DNA of 64,000 bases from Serripes groenlandicus. Taxonomy: Eukaryota; Mollusca; Bivalvia; Cardiida; Cardiidae. Under the pieces are notes generated by a model. The model saw nothing but the letters and a program-made list of their open reading frames with translations. It did not search any database and was not told the origin of the DNA. Made by a program: the position numbers and the translations under genes. The stretch spans positions 111,054,579 to 111,118,578 of the forward strand of contig JASEVX010000003.1 in the NCBI GenBank assembly GCA_031761405.1. The letters are read 5' to 3'. This document shows, piece by piece, positions 22,224 to 33,924 of this stretch. Each line of letters opens with the position of its first letter. Position 1 is the first letter of the stretch.

Positions 22224-25200
22224 GTACGTAACATCCGGGTAGTCGAGTCGCGATAGCTCAATCGCTAACTTCGATTTGCTTGTATGGTGCTTTTCGCCGC
22301 TTTCAACAATTGATCAGTTTCAGGGGCGTAGCTCCCTTTAGGCACTGTAGGCACGTGCCTACACATTTGTTCTCAAAATGCCCCAAAATGCAGCTGCGGC
22401 GATACACATCTGCGTAATGTATCGACCAGATCAGCCTGCGCTGTCCGCGCAGACTGATCCGGCCGACACATTCCGTCTAAGGGGGGATAGGTAGAGTAGT
22501 GATTCCTAAAACAGAAAATCCACAGGAGGCGAAAAGTGTATATCCGGGTACGTCTGTGTGGCATGCTTAGGCTGATCCGGGTCGATACTTTACGCAGAGT
22601 CCACAATGTTGATTTTCTCACGAGACGGCCTACACATTGAGTATTGCCAAGCTACGCCCCTGAGTTTTATCTCACGTTTTCCTGAGTTAATGACCAGTAC
22701 AACTTGTCCATCTATTCTGACACCAGCGAGTACGTGGAAATGAGGACCGTCGACACTCTGATCGCCAAGGAGGGAAAGCCATTACTACATTTGTTTTAGT
22801 CTTTGGTATGACCCGACCGGGTATCAAACTTGCGACCCCGGTCCCGAGACGGATGCTGTTCCACTAATATAACTAGTTGTTCTCGTTGAAGACTATCAAT
22901 CAATGGGTCGTTAGTTCGAACCCTGGTTTGGCCATACGCTCTTTCTGATGATTGGCAACATTCAGTGTGACTAGGTGCATTCCTCTTCCACTATTGGACT
23001 GAATAATCTAAGAAGGAAGGTCGTCAGTTGCCTGAGAAGAATGTTGTGTGGAGTACATGTGACAGACAGCTAGGAAACACACGTTATGAGAACTGCTCAC
23101 CGGGATATAACTGAACTACAGTTCAAAACGGCATTAAACTCCGAACAACATCTGGCCTAAACCGTCTATTTATGGGAATACACCACGCTAATGAGTACAC
23201 TTCTAAATTCTTAGACTTTTTTATGCATACATTTTATCCGACTGTTCAAGATGTTGTCCTAGCAAGCTATGAACAGTTTTAACTGCGTCATAAAAACGGA
23301 AACAAATTTCCTTCCGATAGTTTTGTAGGTTCATGATCGACCGGCATGATGTTTTAGTTAAGTGTGCATAGGTGAATTCTCTTCAGGACCTTCAGCTCTG
23401 TCGTTAATTAGTTGCGATGATTGACGAGCGTCATTGTGACCAGTGTTGCTCAAAGGTCATCAATGGGATATAATCCATAGTAAGGAAGCAAGTTGCCAGT
23501 TGTGTGGAAAAATATGCGAAAACCATGGAATACATGAGCCGGCCGCAGTGATAAAACTGACAAACTGTTTTAAAAAATCAGCAATTTCAAATCAGTTAAT
23601 CAATCACATGATAACAACATTACTTAATTTGCCTGCAATTTGTCCGATATAGAGCAATGTCGGCGTACACGGTTCTATTTATTTCAGGTTTGACGGTGAG
23701 TTGGGAAACAGCCAACTCAAAATAGAAAGTCCATACGAGGACCAGGTGGAATGGAAAGGTAAACACCATGCATACGTTTACTTTAGTTAATTGGTACGAA
23801 GACTTTCTGATTTAATAAATATACCATCAGTATTGCTGTAATATTGCGTGTATACCAAGAGAAAGAAATGTTTTGCAATAAATAACGGATTATGTTTAGG
23901 CTCTGCTGCAGAAAGCGTCCGTATGTGGGTAAGGTTTTATTTTGAAGATGATTTGGATCTAATTCCCAACGTGTCCACTCACACATTCAGCAATACAATA
24001 ATAAGATAATATCGCACTGTTCTTGTGCAACTCATTTTGTAAAGATCAAGAACATAAATGTAACATCGCTATCTACAATGCAAATACATGAATAGTGGAG
24101 CTTCACTTTAAATAACTCAACCCTGTTTCTTCTCTTGTTTAGACTTTGACGAATGTACAGAACAGGTCGAGCGGTATCAAGACTGTGCATATAACAGCTC
24201 CTGGTGTTTAAACACGCGAGTATCCTATATGTGCTGTTGTAAGATTGGATTCAGTGACAAGTCACCCGACCATATTATCCGTCCTGGTAGAATATGTAAA
24301 GGTACAAAAACATTTCGAGTGATGAGCCGTAGAACAAGCGACATAATTGACTTAGACCTACCCACTTGAAATGATCACCAATTCAACGAACAATACCGAT
24401 CGCGTCGAGCTAATATGCCAAGTCAACGAGCAATACCGATCGCATACGACTTCGATATAATATCGCCAAATCAACGAGCTATACCGATCGCTTACGACTT
24501 CGAGCTAATATAATCAAGACAACGAGCAATACCGATCGCATACAACTTCGAGATAATATCGCCAAGTCAATGAGCAATACCGATGGCTTACGACTTCGAG
24601 ATAATAACGCCAAATCAACGAGCAATACCGAACGCTTACGACTTCGAGATAATATCGCCAAGTCAACGATGAATAATGATCGGTTACTTACCAAGTCAAC
24701 GAACAATACCGATCGCTTACGACTTCGAGCTTAACTCGCCTTGAGTCAACGAAGAATACCGATCACTTACGACTTTGAGCTAATATAATCAAGACAACGG
24801 GCAATACCGATCGCTTACGACTTCGAGCTAATAACGCCAAGTCAACGAGCAATCCCGACCACTTACGACTTCAAATTTATGTTTCCGAGCCTATATACTA
24901 TTTATGAATATCGACATCGTACGGGATCGCCGAGCTCATTAGGAGTGTTCTACCTTAAACGTTTTTATACACATTAACAAAGAGAACGTATTTTTAACGG
25001 TTCATGATTCGAAGTGTCTTTATATTCAGTCTCATTTACTGTATACCTCAACTGTTTATTACGCTAATTAGTTCCTTCGATGTTAAATATATATCTCAAA
25101 ATTAGCGACGAATAGTATCTAACCTTAGTTGAAGAAAGATCTCTCAAAGTATGACATCGGTTTGATCTGTAGAGACTTCTTGGATGTTCTTACGACAATG

Positions 25201-28200
25201 TAGTGTACAGATATACCTTATCTGACTGTACGGAATCTCAGGCTGATCTGGACCTTCACTGGTCACACATTCCCGAAGGTCGATTTTCATATGTAACTTC
25301 TGACAAAATATAAAAATTTAATATTACTTGTTTTACTTATATGCCCCTTACAAGAAGGTTAAATGGGAAAGTTGCACGCCATTTTATTGCTTGTCGTATA
25401 CCGATCTTTCAGATTAATTTACTTGATTATCTTTTTCAGTTCCGAAGAAGTCAGAAATCTTCAGTTTAAGGTAGGATTTATTAGACTATTTAAAGTTTTT
25501 CTATAGCAAGTTATTATTATTTGGGGCGTTATATGTTTGCAACACTATTTCAATTATTTATCCCCGGAATATTACACTTATAAAAATGCCTCGTGTCACT
25601 TACCAAGCTATGCCCGATGGTATCCACCTTGAAAACTGCGTGCTGATATAAACCCGCATTCGCTTGTGTGTTTACCACTCGGCCAATAGTGATCCTGGAA
25701 CATCTCACGATACAGTCAATGCGTCAATGCAAGACATGTGGTGATGTCTGGTGAAATATTACCTTTAGCGCTAGGTTTCTTTTAGACAGTTCGGTTGGAT
25801 TGTACGGTTTAGGATTAATCTACAGACATACTTTAACAATTCTCTTCTGTTCAATTACTTTAGTGTCTTTTAATTATTTCAAATCAGGCTACAGAAATGC
25901 ATATATGTTGCCAAAGAAACTAGACAGACCATGTGTTCGCTCATATCAAGGTGAAGGTAAAAGGCACTGTTTCTAAAAATAGAACTGCGAAAAGGTCATG
26001 TGTCCAACCACTCGGGATTATGCTAGTTGAAAGATCAAATTTGATGGGTGGATTTGACGTTCAACCTCCTAACAACTTTGAGAGAGAACACCAAGGATTA
26101 TAGTTTCAGTGATGATTTATTTTTTCACTGAGCGGTGTAAAGGTGGTCACTATTGTAGACGGGGATATTTTATAATGTCGCCATTTTATACCATTCTTCT
26201 TCGTTTCAGCTGCTCTGATGGTATATGTGAAACAAAATGGGAATGTAAGTAGTTTATCAAAATGCATGGTAGAAACGGTCCTTAGTGGACCTTCTACAAA
26301 CTACAAGTTCAAGCCATATTTATTAATTGCAAAGGATTTTCAGCTAGGCGTTATCAGAAAAGTGTTAAAAGAAAAAAGACCCTGTTATCTGAAAATAAAT
26401 GTATGATTGTGGGATAATTTTGTAGAAATGTTCCTAGGGTGACCCTCTACAAAACGTGTTTGAACCCGGGATATTGATTGGTTGAAAAACATGGCAGCAA
26501 TGAGCTTGAGCTTGTTACCCTTGTTAGTATAATGTCATATAAATTACTTTTGACTGACTGCAGCTTGTTTATGATTCCTTTTTCAAATATATTTTACATA
26601 TATGTTGTGTTGTCTATAGTGCCTAATCCATACAACTTCTTTCGAACTATGTATCAATTTCCCCCGACGTAAGATGTTATACATTTCCTATTATATACAT
26701 GTACGTGGAACATGCAGACATACATGCACGCAATATTTGATGAAGTCACAACCAGATACCAATGAACTGAGTATAAGATTAGAAGGTTTAAAAATGAACT
26801 ATAAAATGTGAAATGATAACATTGAAGTATGAAGTGAAAAGCGAGATGCATTAACTATTAAGTACAAAACACAAATAAGTCAAAACTTGTATATGTCAAA
26901 CATTCATTATGTTGCAAAGGTTCACTACAACTCCGAGGTAAAGATGTTTAAATTATATTTTACAGATATTGCTTTGGCATTGAGTGCATTTGGTCTATTA
27001 CTGATTTCCTTTATTGGATATGAAATATGTGCCAGGAAGAAGAAATTAGAAAAGAGGTAAATTGCTTTGGATTTTTTGTATATGAGCCCATCAATAGGTA
27101 AAGGTACACGTTGTTTGACATTTCTAAACAGTGTAGGCTCATAACAGTCTGTGAACCTGCTCAGGCTTATCAGAAACTACAAACAACGTCAGACGTTTCT
27201 TATGAGCTTATGTTAGTAATAAGTAAACAGTATAGGCTCATATAAATATTTCCACCTGCTAAGGCTTATCAGAAACTACGAACAACGTAAGGCGTTTCTT
27301 ATGAGCTTATGTTAGTAATAAGTTAACAGTGTAGGCTCATATCAATATGTCAACCTGCTAAGGCTTATCAGAAACTACGAACAACGTCAGACGTTTCTTA
27401 TGAGCTTATGTTAGTAATAAGTAAACAGTGTAGGCTCATATCAATATGTCCCCCTGCTAAGGCTTATCAGAAACTACGAACAACGTCAGACGTTTCTTAC
27501 ACGCTTATGTAAGTAATAAGTCAACAGTGTAGGCTAATATCAATATTTCCACCTGACCAGGTTTATAAGAATATACGTACATATTCAAACGTTTCTAACA
27601 AGCTAATGTAAGTAATAGGTAAACAGTGCAGGGTCATATCAATATGTCCATCTGATAATGCTTATCTGAATCTACGTACAACGTCAGACTCTTCTTACAA
27701 GCTTATGTAAGTAATAAGTAAACATTGAAGATCTCGATCAGATTTTTTTCGGATGCAAATGCCGATCTGGATCTTCACTGTTCACAAAATTCAACTCCAA
27801 CCTATTCCCATGGACAGGCCCACTCGTGTATGAGCATCGCTCCATGAAAAACAACCATAAGGTAGTTTCAAAATCATCCTACCCGAACCGTTTTCAATAT
27901 TTTAAGATGTACTTCGGTTTTCAAACACCATCTGTTACGTAGTATATATTTGGATCAGATAATATTGTTGCACAGATAAAAATGAGTTTTACATATTCTT
28001 TGAAAAATATTAACCTAACCTTGACCTTTGTGCTTAAATGTACTGTGGAATCTCTAATACTCGAACAGGACGCACACGTATCGAGACGTCGTCTTATCTT
28101 GCCTACTTGTCGAAAATAACGTTGGGCGAACGAGGATTTACTTTACCTTCATTTGGGAACAACGTTAAGTGGGTCTTATTTTATCTTCGTGTCGGGATCA

Positions 28201-28583
28201 AGCGCCTAGCTTTCATAGTTTATGGGTGGACAATGAAGGCTTTGTTGAGAATGTACAAGTGCAAGCGTCGGATGGCTATCGAGATAACATATCTCCTGTA
28301 GCGATTTACATGCGTCTATTTAATTTACCAATTACATGTTTTATTTTATCAAAATTTGGAATTATCAAGAAAGCTTTGTCTTTTATTTGCATTTAAGTAT
28401 ATTATTTGTCATTACAAAGCATGTATGTCTTTCTTTATTTTCAGCGATATTTATTTCAAGTTACGAAAAGCTGCAAGAAAGGCTAAACTTAGAGCATTGA
28501 GAGAACGACGTAAGACGTTGAAACGAAAAAGGAAAAGTGATGCCCAGGATAATGCAACAGAACAAATTGTTGAAACTGCCTAA
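22036..28583 (+). CDS. Single-pass membrane protein gene, 3' five exons (SEA-like region, EGF, TM, basic tail); family not recognised
   Basis: Five exons (22036-22223, 23688-23758, 24143-24301, 26966-27056, 28445-28583) join without a stop into 215 codons plus TAA. All have GT-AG sites and matching phases (2, 1, 1, 2). In order the product has an extracellular segment of about 85 residues with a hydrophobic GVLIYFLADYYNI strand that could be half of a SEA domain (weak). A calcium-binding-type EGF follows, starting DFDEC and holding seven cysteines. Next is the helix IALALSAFGLLLISFIGYEIC. A 55-residue cytoplasmic tail has 22 Lys/Arg. It should be a type I surface protein with the tail inside. 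The N-terminal exons and signal peptide were not found upstream, partly because of the N gap, so the total length is unknown. No named orthologue is recognised. Confidence 0.72.
22321..22662. mobile_element. TIR element (CAGGGGCGTAGC ends) carrying a nested foldback element
   Basis: It starts caggggcgtagctcc and ends gctacgcccctg, 12-bp terminal inverted repeats of hAT-like style. The flanks share agttt on both sides, a partial target duplication. The interior has gcacgtgcctacacatttg. Most of it is a foldback element of the GAGCCGTCCCGCGAG family (about 22395-22632), inserted such that gcctacacatt occurs on both sides. Confidence 0.75.
22680..23687. other. Intron with SINE-derived remains
   Basis: gaccagtacaacttgtcc, gaccgggtatcaaacttgcg (tRNA-like B box on minus) and tgttgtgtggagtacatg, then aacggcattaaactccg, show minus- and plus-strand SINE pieces between about 22690 and 23150, with another SINE end at about 23470-23600. 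No exon is seen between the phase-matched exons. Confidence 0.55.
23688..23758 (+). CDS. Membrane protein gene: linker exon
   Basis: The acceptor is tttatttcag and the donor aaag|gtaaac. It encodes RFDGELGNSQLKIESPYED and QVEWK. It completes the SEA-like segment and leads into the EGF exon in phase. Confidence 0.7.
24143..24301 (+). CDS. Membrane protein gene: calcium-binding-type EGF exon
   Basis: The acceptor is tcttgtttag and the donor aaag|gtacaa. The exon is one EGF module: DFDECTEQ, then DC, SSWCLNTRVSYMCCC, KIGF and ICK. The D-x-DEC start and the N near SYMC fit the cbEGF consensus. There are seven cysteines rather than six (CCC where CxC is usual), leaving one unpaired or an alternative pairing. 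Confidence 0.85.
24380..24880. repeat. 48-bp minisatellite in intron (about 11 units)
   Basis: The unit is roughly tcaacgagcaataccgatcg, cttacgacttcgagctaat, atcgccaag. Starts at 24425, 24473, 24521, 24569, 24617 and 24665 are exactly 48 bp apart; the flanks are less regular. Confidence 0.92.
24881..26965. other. Intron; no supported exon
   Basis: Two splice-like islands (25440-25471 and 26210-26244) were tested and do not keep the phase between the EGF and TM exons. The remaining sequence is AT-rich without repeats that I could name. Confidence 0.55.
26966..27056 (+). CDS. Membrane protein gene: transmembrane exon
   Basis: The acceptor is atattttacag and the donor aaagag|gtaaat. It encodes DIALALSAFGLLLISFIGY, a single hydrophobic helix, followed by EICARKKKLEK, a basic stop-transfer sequence. 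The orientation is therefore outside-in with a cytoplasmic C-terminus. Confidence 0.85.
27120..27730. repeat. 99-bp tandem repeat in intron (six units)
   Basis: The landmark taggctcat recurs at about 27133, 27233, 27332, 27431, 27532 and 27630. Units contain ggcttatcagaaactacg, aacaacgtcagacgtttctt and agtaataagtaaacagtg. Divergence increases toward the right end. Confidence 0.92.
27731..28444. other. Rest of the last intron; nothing recognised
   Basis: Short frames at 28038-28396 have no domain and no acceptable splice sites. The acceptor of the last exon is ctttattttcag. Confidence 0.5.
28445..28583 (+). CDS. Membrane protein gene: last exon, basic cytoplasmic tail
   Basis: It encodes SDIYFKLRKAARKAKLRA, then LRERRKTLKRKRKSDAQD and a short acidic end with EQIVETA and TAA. 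Sixteen of 45 residues are Lys or Arg. KRKRK resembles a nuclear localisation or PIP2-binding cluster. The helical spacing of basic residues suggests an amphipathic basic helix at the membrane. Confidence 0.82.
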
Positions 28584-30180
28584 TATAATGAGATTGATCA
28601 GTTTCTTGAAATTGCCTTTTTAGGTAGCCAATAGTGCGTTCTTACATGTTTCGTTATCTAACTGTAAACGCATCAATCCATCTACCAATCAACTTTATAA
28701 ATTTCTTCGAAGTTTCGCAAATATGTTGCTTCACTTTAGAGTAACTGCAATTTGATTGGTTAAATCCTACCGTCAGCTGCTGTCAAACATTAAATGAACT
28801 CACTGGAACGAACATTCCCCAGTGTGGGCCATAATACAGAAGCTGGATGAAGTAGAAGAACTATCAGATGACATCCTTTTTCTTGTCTGATTGTGGACAT
28901 ATGTAATCGCTGATTAAACAATGACGGTTGTATGTTTTTGAGAAAAGCTATGTGTTTAGACAGTTTCAAAAGTGTACATAGATAAAATATGGTACTTTTA
29001 CATGCGTATTAAAAGTGTCTATATATGTTATAGACATGTTAAAGTAAAGACAGCGTTCGTTCAGGGTTAGTCAAAGCAGAAACATAGTTCTGCTATTTCT
29101 ATTTACGTCTCTGGCAAAAGTTGAACTCGATTTTGTTTTAGATTGCTGCCGACATGCACTCGATCCAGATTGACTTGTGTTAGTTTTATAATGTATGCCA
29201 TGATGATTTATTTAGGTGCTATGTTAAGAGTGTGGTATGGACGATCCGACCGGAAACCCAACCTTCGGTTAGACAAGTTATTGAGCTAAAGTGAGCGCTA
29301 CTTTGTTTTATTTACCTATACATTGTTCGGTGTATACATATACATGTACATTCAAAACACCACTCACAAGTAAAATACGGTTATAATGTTAAACTACGTT
29401 ACCAAATATGGTAAAGTAACGTCATTGAAATATAATGTTCTTCGTCATTACCACGTCATTCATGAATTTCATAAAACCGGTGTTATTTCAATACCGAACA
29501 AGTTTGAATGTTCTTACTTTGTGTTTTCCAGTCTTAAATGATGATTGAGGTATAGAATACAAGAAAAATAATGTATGTTGCTACTCGGAGCTAAGACTGG
29601 TTCCCGACTTCCAATGATTTAAGTAGTAATAAGGGGGAGGTACTCTTGACTACTCGGAGCGTAGACTAGTTCCCGACTTACTATGAATTACGTTTATAGC
29701 ACCACGTTTATAATAAAAATATGACTACTCGGAGCGTGGGCAAATTGACATCTCGTTTGGCCTTTGGTCTCACGATATATTAATAATTAATGCACCTCTT
29801 TATTTAAGTAAAAGCCACGTAACGCTACAACAACTAAGGCTACCTACTTATTGGACACTATTACCATTATGTTGTTCTATGGTCAAGCTCTCGATCTCAG
29901 TTTGTAGCCAAATGTTGTTGGGCTTTTTTTGTGTGTGACCCTCCTAGATACATTGCATCGTAATACAGTTTATGTATTATATAAACTAATAAAACAAATG
30001 ATACATGGTATCGCACTTCATGAACATGAAGTCATTTAATCAAATTTAAAAAGATCAACGTTTCTATGAGAAAACAGGCAAGTTGTCGGAAGCTCAAATT
30101 AATCACGTTTGTTTCAAAAATGAATATAACTTGTTCTGTAGTTGATTGTAATGCAACAACACTATTAAATAGAAATTCAC
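28584..30180. other. Presumed 3' UTR then intergenic; a short triplicate repeat at 29575-29745
   Basis: tactcggagc, then a tagactggttcccgactt variant, occurs three times (about 29582, 29649, 29723). Otherwise AT-rich with no recognisable gene. Confidence 0.5.
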
Positions 30181-30189
30181 CTGTTAGCT

Positions 30190-30430
30190 TGTTGTTGTTT
30201 TTTTTATTGGGATTTTAAGCCGTTTTTCAACATTATTTTAGTTATATATCTTCTTCTGTTGTTTACCCTCATACTCGGCATTAATGCCATTTGGCGAGCA
30301 GCTATCGTTGTGATAAAGTTATATCACGGCAACCTTTCACGTACTCATGATTCCTGTGCGAAGAAACCAGTGTAAGGCTAGACAATGTAAATTGACCGCC
30401 GCGACTTGAAATCGAACCCGACCTTTTAGC
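30190..30430 (-). mobile_element. SINE fragment with a nested ~80-bp insertion
   Basis: gggattttaagccgtttttc, caacattattttagttatat and tatcacggcaacctttcac, then actcatgattcctg, are pieces of SINE type A on the minus strand. An insertion (tcttcttctgttg, then atttggcgagcagctatcg) is flanked on both sides by agttatat. Confidence 0.6.
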
Positions 30431-31000
30431 CATGACGTGTCCCAATATATCGGTATAAAGCAATAATTTCAAATCCCCAAAAAACTATAATAGTGATATA
30501 AATAACGTCTATGGAACTGTTTTCACTTCATGAGAAATTTGACTGCCACCATCAACGTTCTTTTCTGAAAGGTCATGACGTACCCGATCAAGCTATAGCT
30601 GTAGTCATTAGGTACACTTTTCAAAAAAGGTAAGGACACAAAGATCAGTAACCGAAAGCATTTTATTATTTATTGTTGAATATTTATTACAAAGTAAGCG
30701 ATACGTGATTTTATGAAGGCTGTAAAGTGGTGACCTTTTATTACACACACTGTCAATCGACTTAGTCAACTCATCAAAATCAAGATTTCTACAAAGAATA
30801 CGATATCTTATAACATAAAAACAATGTGTACACTCAATGTATGCTGTTATGTATGGAAAAATCTCCAGCTTTCTATGGCACATTTTCAAAATTATGTCAT
30901 TTGAAATATACTTGGAAAAGACAGCTGCGCCGTAGAAATCTTGTACTTGTATAATATTGTAAATCTAGAGGGAGAGACAAAGAGAGGGAGGTATATCACG
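30431..31000. other. No gene seen
   Basis: AT-rich sequence with a 93-codon minus-strand frame (30608-30889) that shows no domain, signal peptide or splice context. Confidence 0.5.
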
Positions 31001-31255
31001 TCTGCGTGCGTGCGTGAGTATATGTATACGTGCGTGAGTATATGTATACGTGCGTGAGTATATGTATACGTGCGTGAGTATATGTATACGTGCGTGAGTA
31101 TATGTATACGTGCGTGAGTATATGTATACGTGCGTGAGTATATCTATACGTGCGTGAGTATATGTATACGTGCGTGCTTACTTGTGTGCGTTGATAAGTG
31201 TGTGTGTACGTGCATGCGTATGTTCGTACATGCGTATACGTGTGTATTTGTGTTG
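31000..31255. repeat. 20-bp minisatellite (TGCGTGAGTATATGTATACG)n and related tgcgtg tract
   Basis: Eight nearly perfect 20-bp units run from about 31011 to 31172, followed by decayed gtgcgt/tgtgt repeats. The near-identity of units indicates recent expansion. Confidence 0.95.
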
Positions 31256-32495
31256 ATGTTAGTTCGTTATTGTATTCAATGAAGCAAAGCAGTGAATCAA
31301 AAGCAGATTAATGAATGTCTTTCTAATCAAATTTTTTTTTCTTTTCTTTAATCTCCACGTTTCATGAATGTTTATTACCGATGTTATTGCCCTTGTAAAT
31401 TAATTGCCGCATTATAAATACATACCAATATCACTTTGTAGGGAACTATGTAGACAACTGAGCATGTTATGTATTTATCGTGGGATAATTTAATTTACAC
31501 GGACAGTTCCTAATATAAATTACTATAACATGGGATTCAGAGTATATGAGTATCAATAACAAAAAGTGACGTCAAGGCAATAGGACCCCCGTGCAATGTA
31601 CAAACAAACCCGTTACTAAATCGTCCAGAATGTATATTCTTATTCATAAGATCGTTCGCGTATTGTGAGAAATCAAGAAACGGGTTCATATTCTACACGG
31701 TTGTAAAAGTGAAACTATGTGAACACCTGTTTGTTTTGTTTGAAATGTGTCTGACGCCGTTTTCAACAATAGTTTAGTTATAGCACCACGATTATAATAA
31801 TAATAATTATTTATTTAATGCTAAACGATGAGATACTGAGTTATATCAGTGAGATATAATCCATATCACCCACACTGTGAGTGATATAGGTATGACGTCA
31901 TTTTCCTAGTTTCCGATCATGTTATACTTCACACGTTATATACATAAAGAAATACGTAATGGGTATATTATTAGATCGGATACAAGCATTGTTATGTGAT
32001 AACAACCTTATCTTATCTATACCCGTGTATAATTCCGTATTCCGTAAATTTAACAAATCGGATTTATTGTCATTGTCTGACATTGTGTTGTAAACAAATA
32101 CATTCACACAGATTCGTCCGCTTGTGAACAGGTACGAAGACACCAAATAGTTCAATTATTTCACCATCGAGGGAAGCCGTTATTACAATTTTAAGATTTT
32201 TGGTATGACTCGAACAGTCGAACCCTGGTCTCCTGCTCCATAGGCTGACGCTCTTACGACGTCACAACAGAGATGGTTTATTTGTAGTCCGTGTGTACAC
32301 AGAATAATCATTGCTCAAATTGCACGGCGTTGATCTAAACCACCAAACTTAATCTGTGTTGAAATATATATCGAGCCGCTTTCAATGTTCTAAATACACC
32401 ACATAGTATATACGAGAGGACATAATCAAGAACACACAGTTGAGTTCTGCAGATCAAATAGTTAAATGTTAATTTCCGAGGATTGAACCAATGGC
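31256..32495. other. No gene seen; SINE-derived scraps
   Basis: gtctgacgccgttttcaac (31750), then a taataataattattta microsatellite, and gactcgaacagtcgaaccct (32206) are remnants of minus-strand SINEs. No coding signal. Confidence 0.5.
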
Positions 32496-32709
32496 TTAAA
32501 CCTTTCCCACACACGACAAATCTGGAGCAGACGACTTTTAAAAACCATCTGGGCAAAGATACGAAAACAATCTTTAAATGTTATAACACACAACGTTGTG
32601 GAAAAATGAGAAATGATTCATTACGAGCAATTTCTCCTTTAGCCAATAGAATTTCAAAATCGTTTATTACAGTTACGTCAACATTCGTCTGTATGTGGGA
32701 AAGGTATAA
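32496..32709. mobile_element. TTAACCCTTTCCC palindromic MITE copy
   Basis: It starts ttaaacctttcccacacac with ggagcagacgactttta and ends gtctgtatgtgggaaaggt. The central part has gaaatgattcattacgagc and aatttctcctttagcca. Confidence 0.8.
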
Positions 32710-32984
32710 TAATCAGGGCTGTTTGTCAGAGAAAAAATGTTTTTTAAAACCAAAGAATGAACCAACGAGTTTGGGATAAAGGTCTCGAATATCGATTTCA
32801 ACAATGACATGGGAAACCGCACCTACGATCGACGACCCTGATCAGCATGCTTCTCTGTGCAGTTCTATCACGGTATTCCATACTATACATTTGGGGAATG
32901 CACCGATACATAATGATTATAATTTTAGACATTAATCAGTGTGCTCATCTATTAAATCCCATTCAAATGGACAGAGAAAACCGT

Positions 32985-33203
32985 TGCCGAGTGGTTAGAG
33001 TCGGGAATTTGGAACCGGGCGTCAACGGTTCGATCCCCAGTCTCGGCGTTCATAACTGAGTGCCCTTGGGCAAGGCACATTGCCTAGTCTAGAATTTGTT
33101 TGTTTAACCAAGGATCACGAATAAGTGAACTGTCGCTGTGATATAGAATAAATAATGTTAAAAGCGTCGTAAAGTCGCAATCAAACAATCAAATGGACAA
33201 TAC
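32985..33203 (+). mobile_element. tRNA-derived SINE (type A)
   Basis: The head gttgccgagtggttagagtc (A box) and ggttcgatccccagtctcgg (B box) resemble a tRNA(Leu/Ser)-like promoter. The body has gcccttgggcaaggcac and ttaaccaaggatcacgaat, ending aagcgtcgtaaagtcgc and a CAAT-rich tail. Related minus-strand copies lie at 10440-10611 and 46443-46545. Confidence 0.82.
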
Positions 33204-33214
33204 TTACCAGAGGT

Positions 33215-33443
33215 TTAACCCTTTCCATCATATAGACGCTTTCTGACGCCTCTGCAGCAGACGGCTTTTTGAAAGCAAAGTGACAAAAGAAGAAATTGCT
33301 CAGAACGAGCAATTTCTCCTTTTGCCACACTGTTTTCTACTTTTAGTCATAGGTTATCCATTCAATTATAGAGATTATCCATTTTTTGACAAAATATGTT
33401 CAAAGTCGTCTGCTGCAGAATTGTCGTATGAGGGAAAGGGTTA
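33215..33443. mobile_element. Near-complete TTAACCCTTTCCC palindromic MITE
   Basis: Termini are ttaaccctttccatcatat and gtatgagggaaagggtta. Subterminal gcagcagacggctttttga pairs with the right-hand aaagtcgtctgctgcag. A central perfect hairpin has the arm agaaattgctc, loop agaa and arm cgagcaatttct. It lies just downstream of a SINE. Confidence 0.9.
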
Positions 33444-33773
33444 GTTAACTAACGAACAGTGTAGATTCAACGGATGCGCTATCTGGTCTGGATCGGTAAA
33501 ACAGTCATAGTCTCAATATAAGGTCATACATTTCGGAATTTCTGTCTGTTTACCCGTGGCTCAATTTATTGTTTTAATACATGCTTACGATTCCTCAAGT
33601 ATTGATATTCGTCTATTTTTAGATCACACATTTCACGAACATTCATTAATGAGTTAAATAAAATATGACCTTTTCTTTTATGTCATTGATAATTTGCTTT
33701 GAAATTTGGAAATATAATAGTGACCGTTACCAGTTATTACATGTTTAATGTTTTATTGACATTTTATGATTAA
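33444..33773. other. No gene seen
   Basis: AT-rich spacer between two MITE copies. Confidence 0.5.
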
Positions 33774-33924
33774 TAAACCCTTTCCCATTTACGGACACTT
33801 TGTGCCACCTCTGCATGAGACGTCTTATGAAAACTTGGCAAAATGAGAAATTGCTAACTTTTTTTTGGCCAATATGTTTTTAAAATGGTCTGCTGCAGAT
33901 TTGTTGTATGTGGGAAAGGGTTAA
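33774..33924. mobile_element. Internally deleted palindromic MITE
   Basis: It has taaaccctttcccatttac on the left and gtatgtgggaaagggttaa on the right, with ctctgcatgagacgtcttat and aaatggtctgctgcagat inside. The right arm of the central hairpin is lost. Confidence 0.8.

Noticed and set aside
25440..25471. Possible 32-bp exon in the membrane-protein gene
   Set aside because: The sites look acceptable but its length breaks the phase between the EGF exon and the TM exon, which fit each other directly.
26210..26244. Possible exon (SCSDGICETKWE in one frame)
   Set aside because: That frame needs phase 2, while the preceding exon leaves phase 1; in the phase-1 frame it exits in phase 0, breaking the TM exon.
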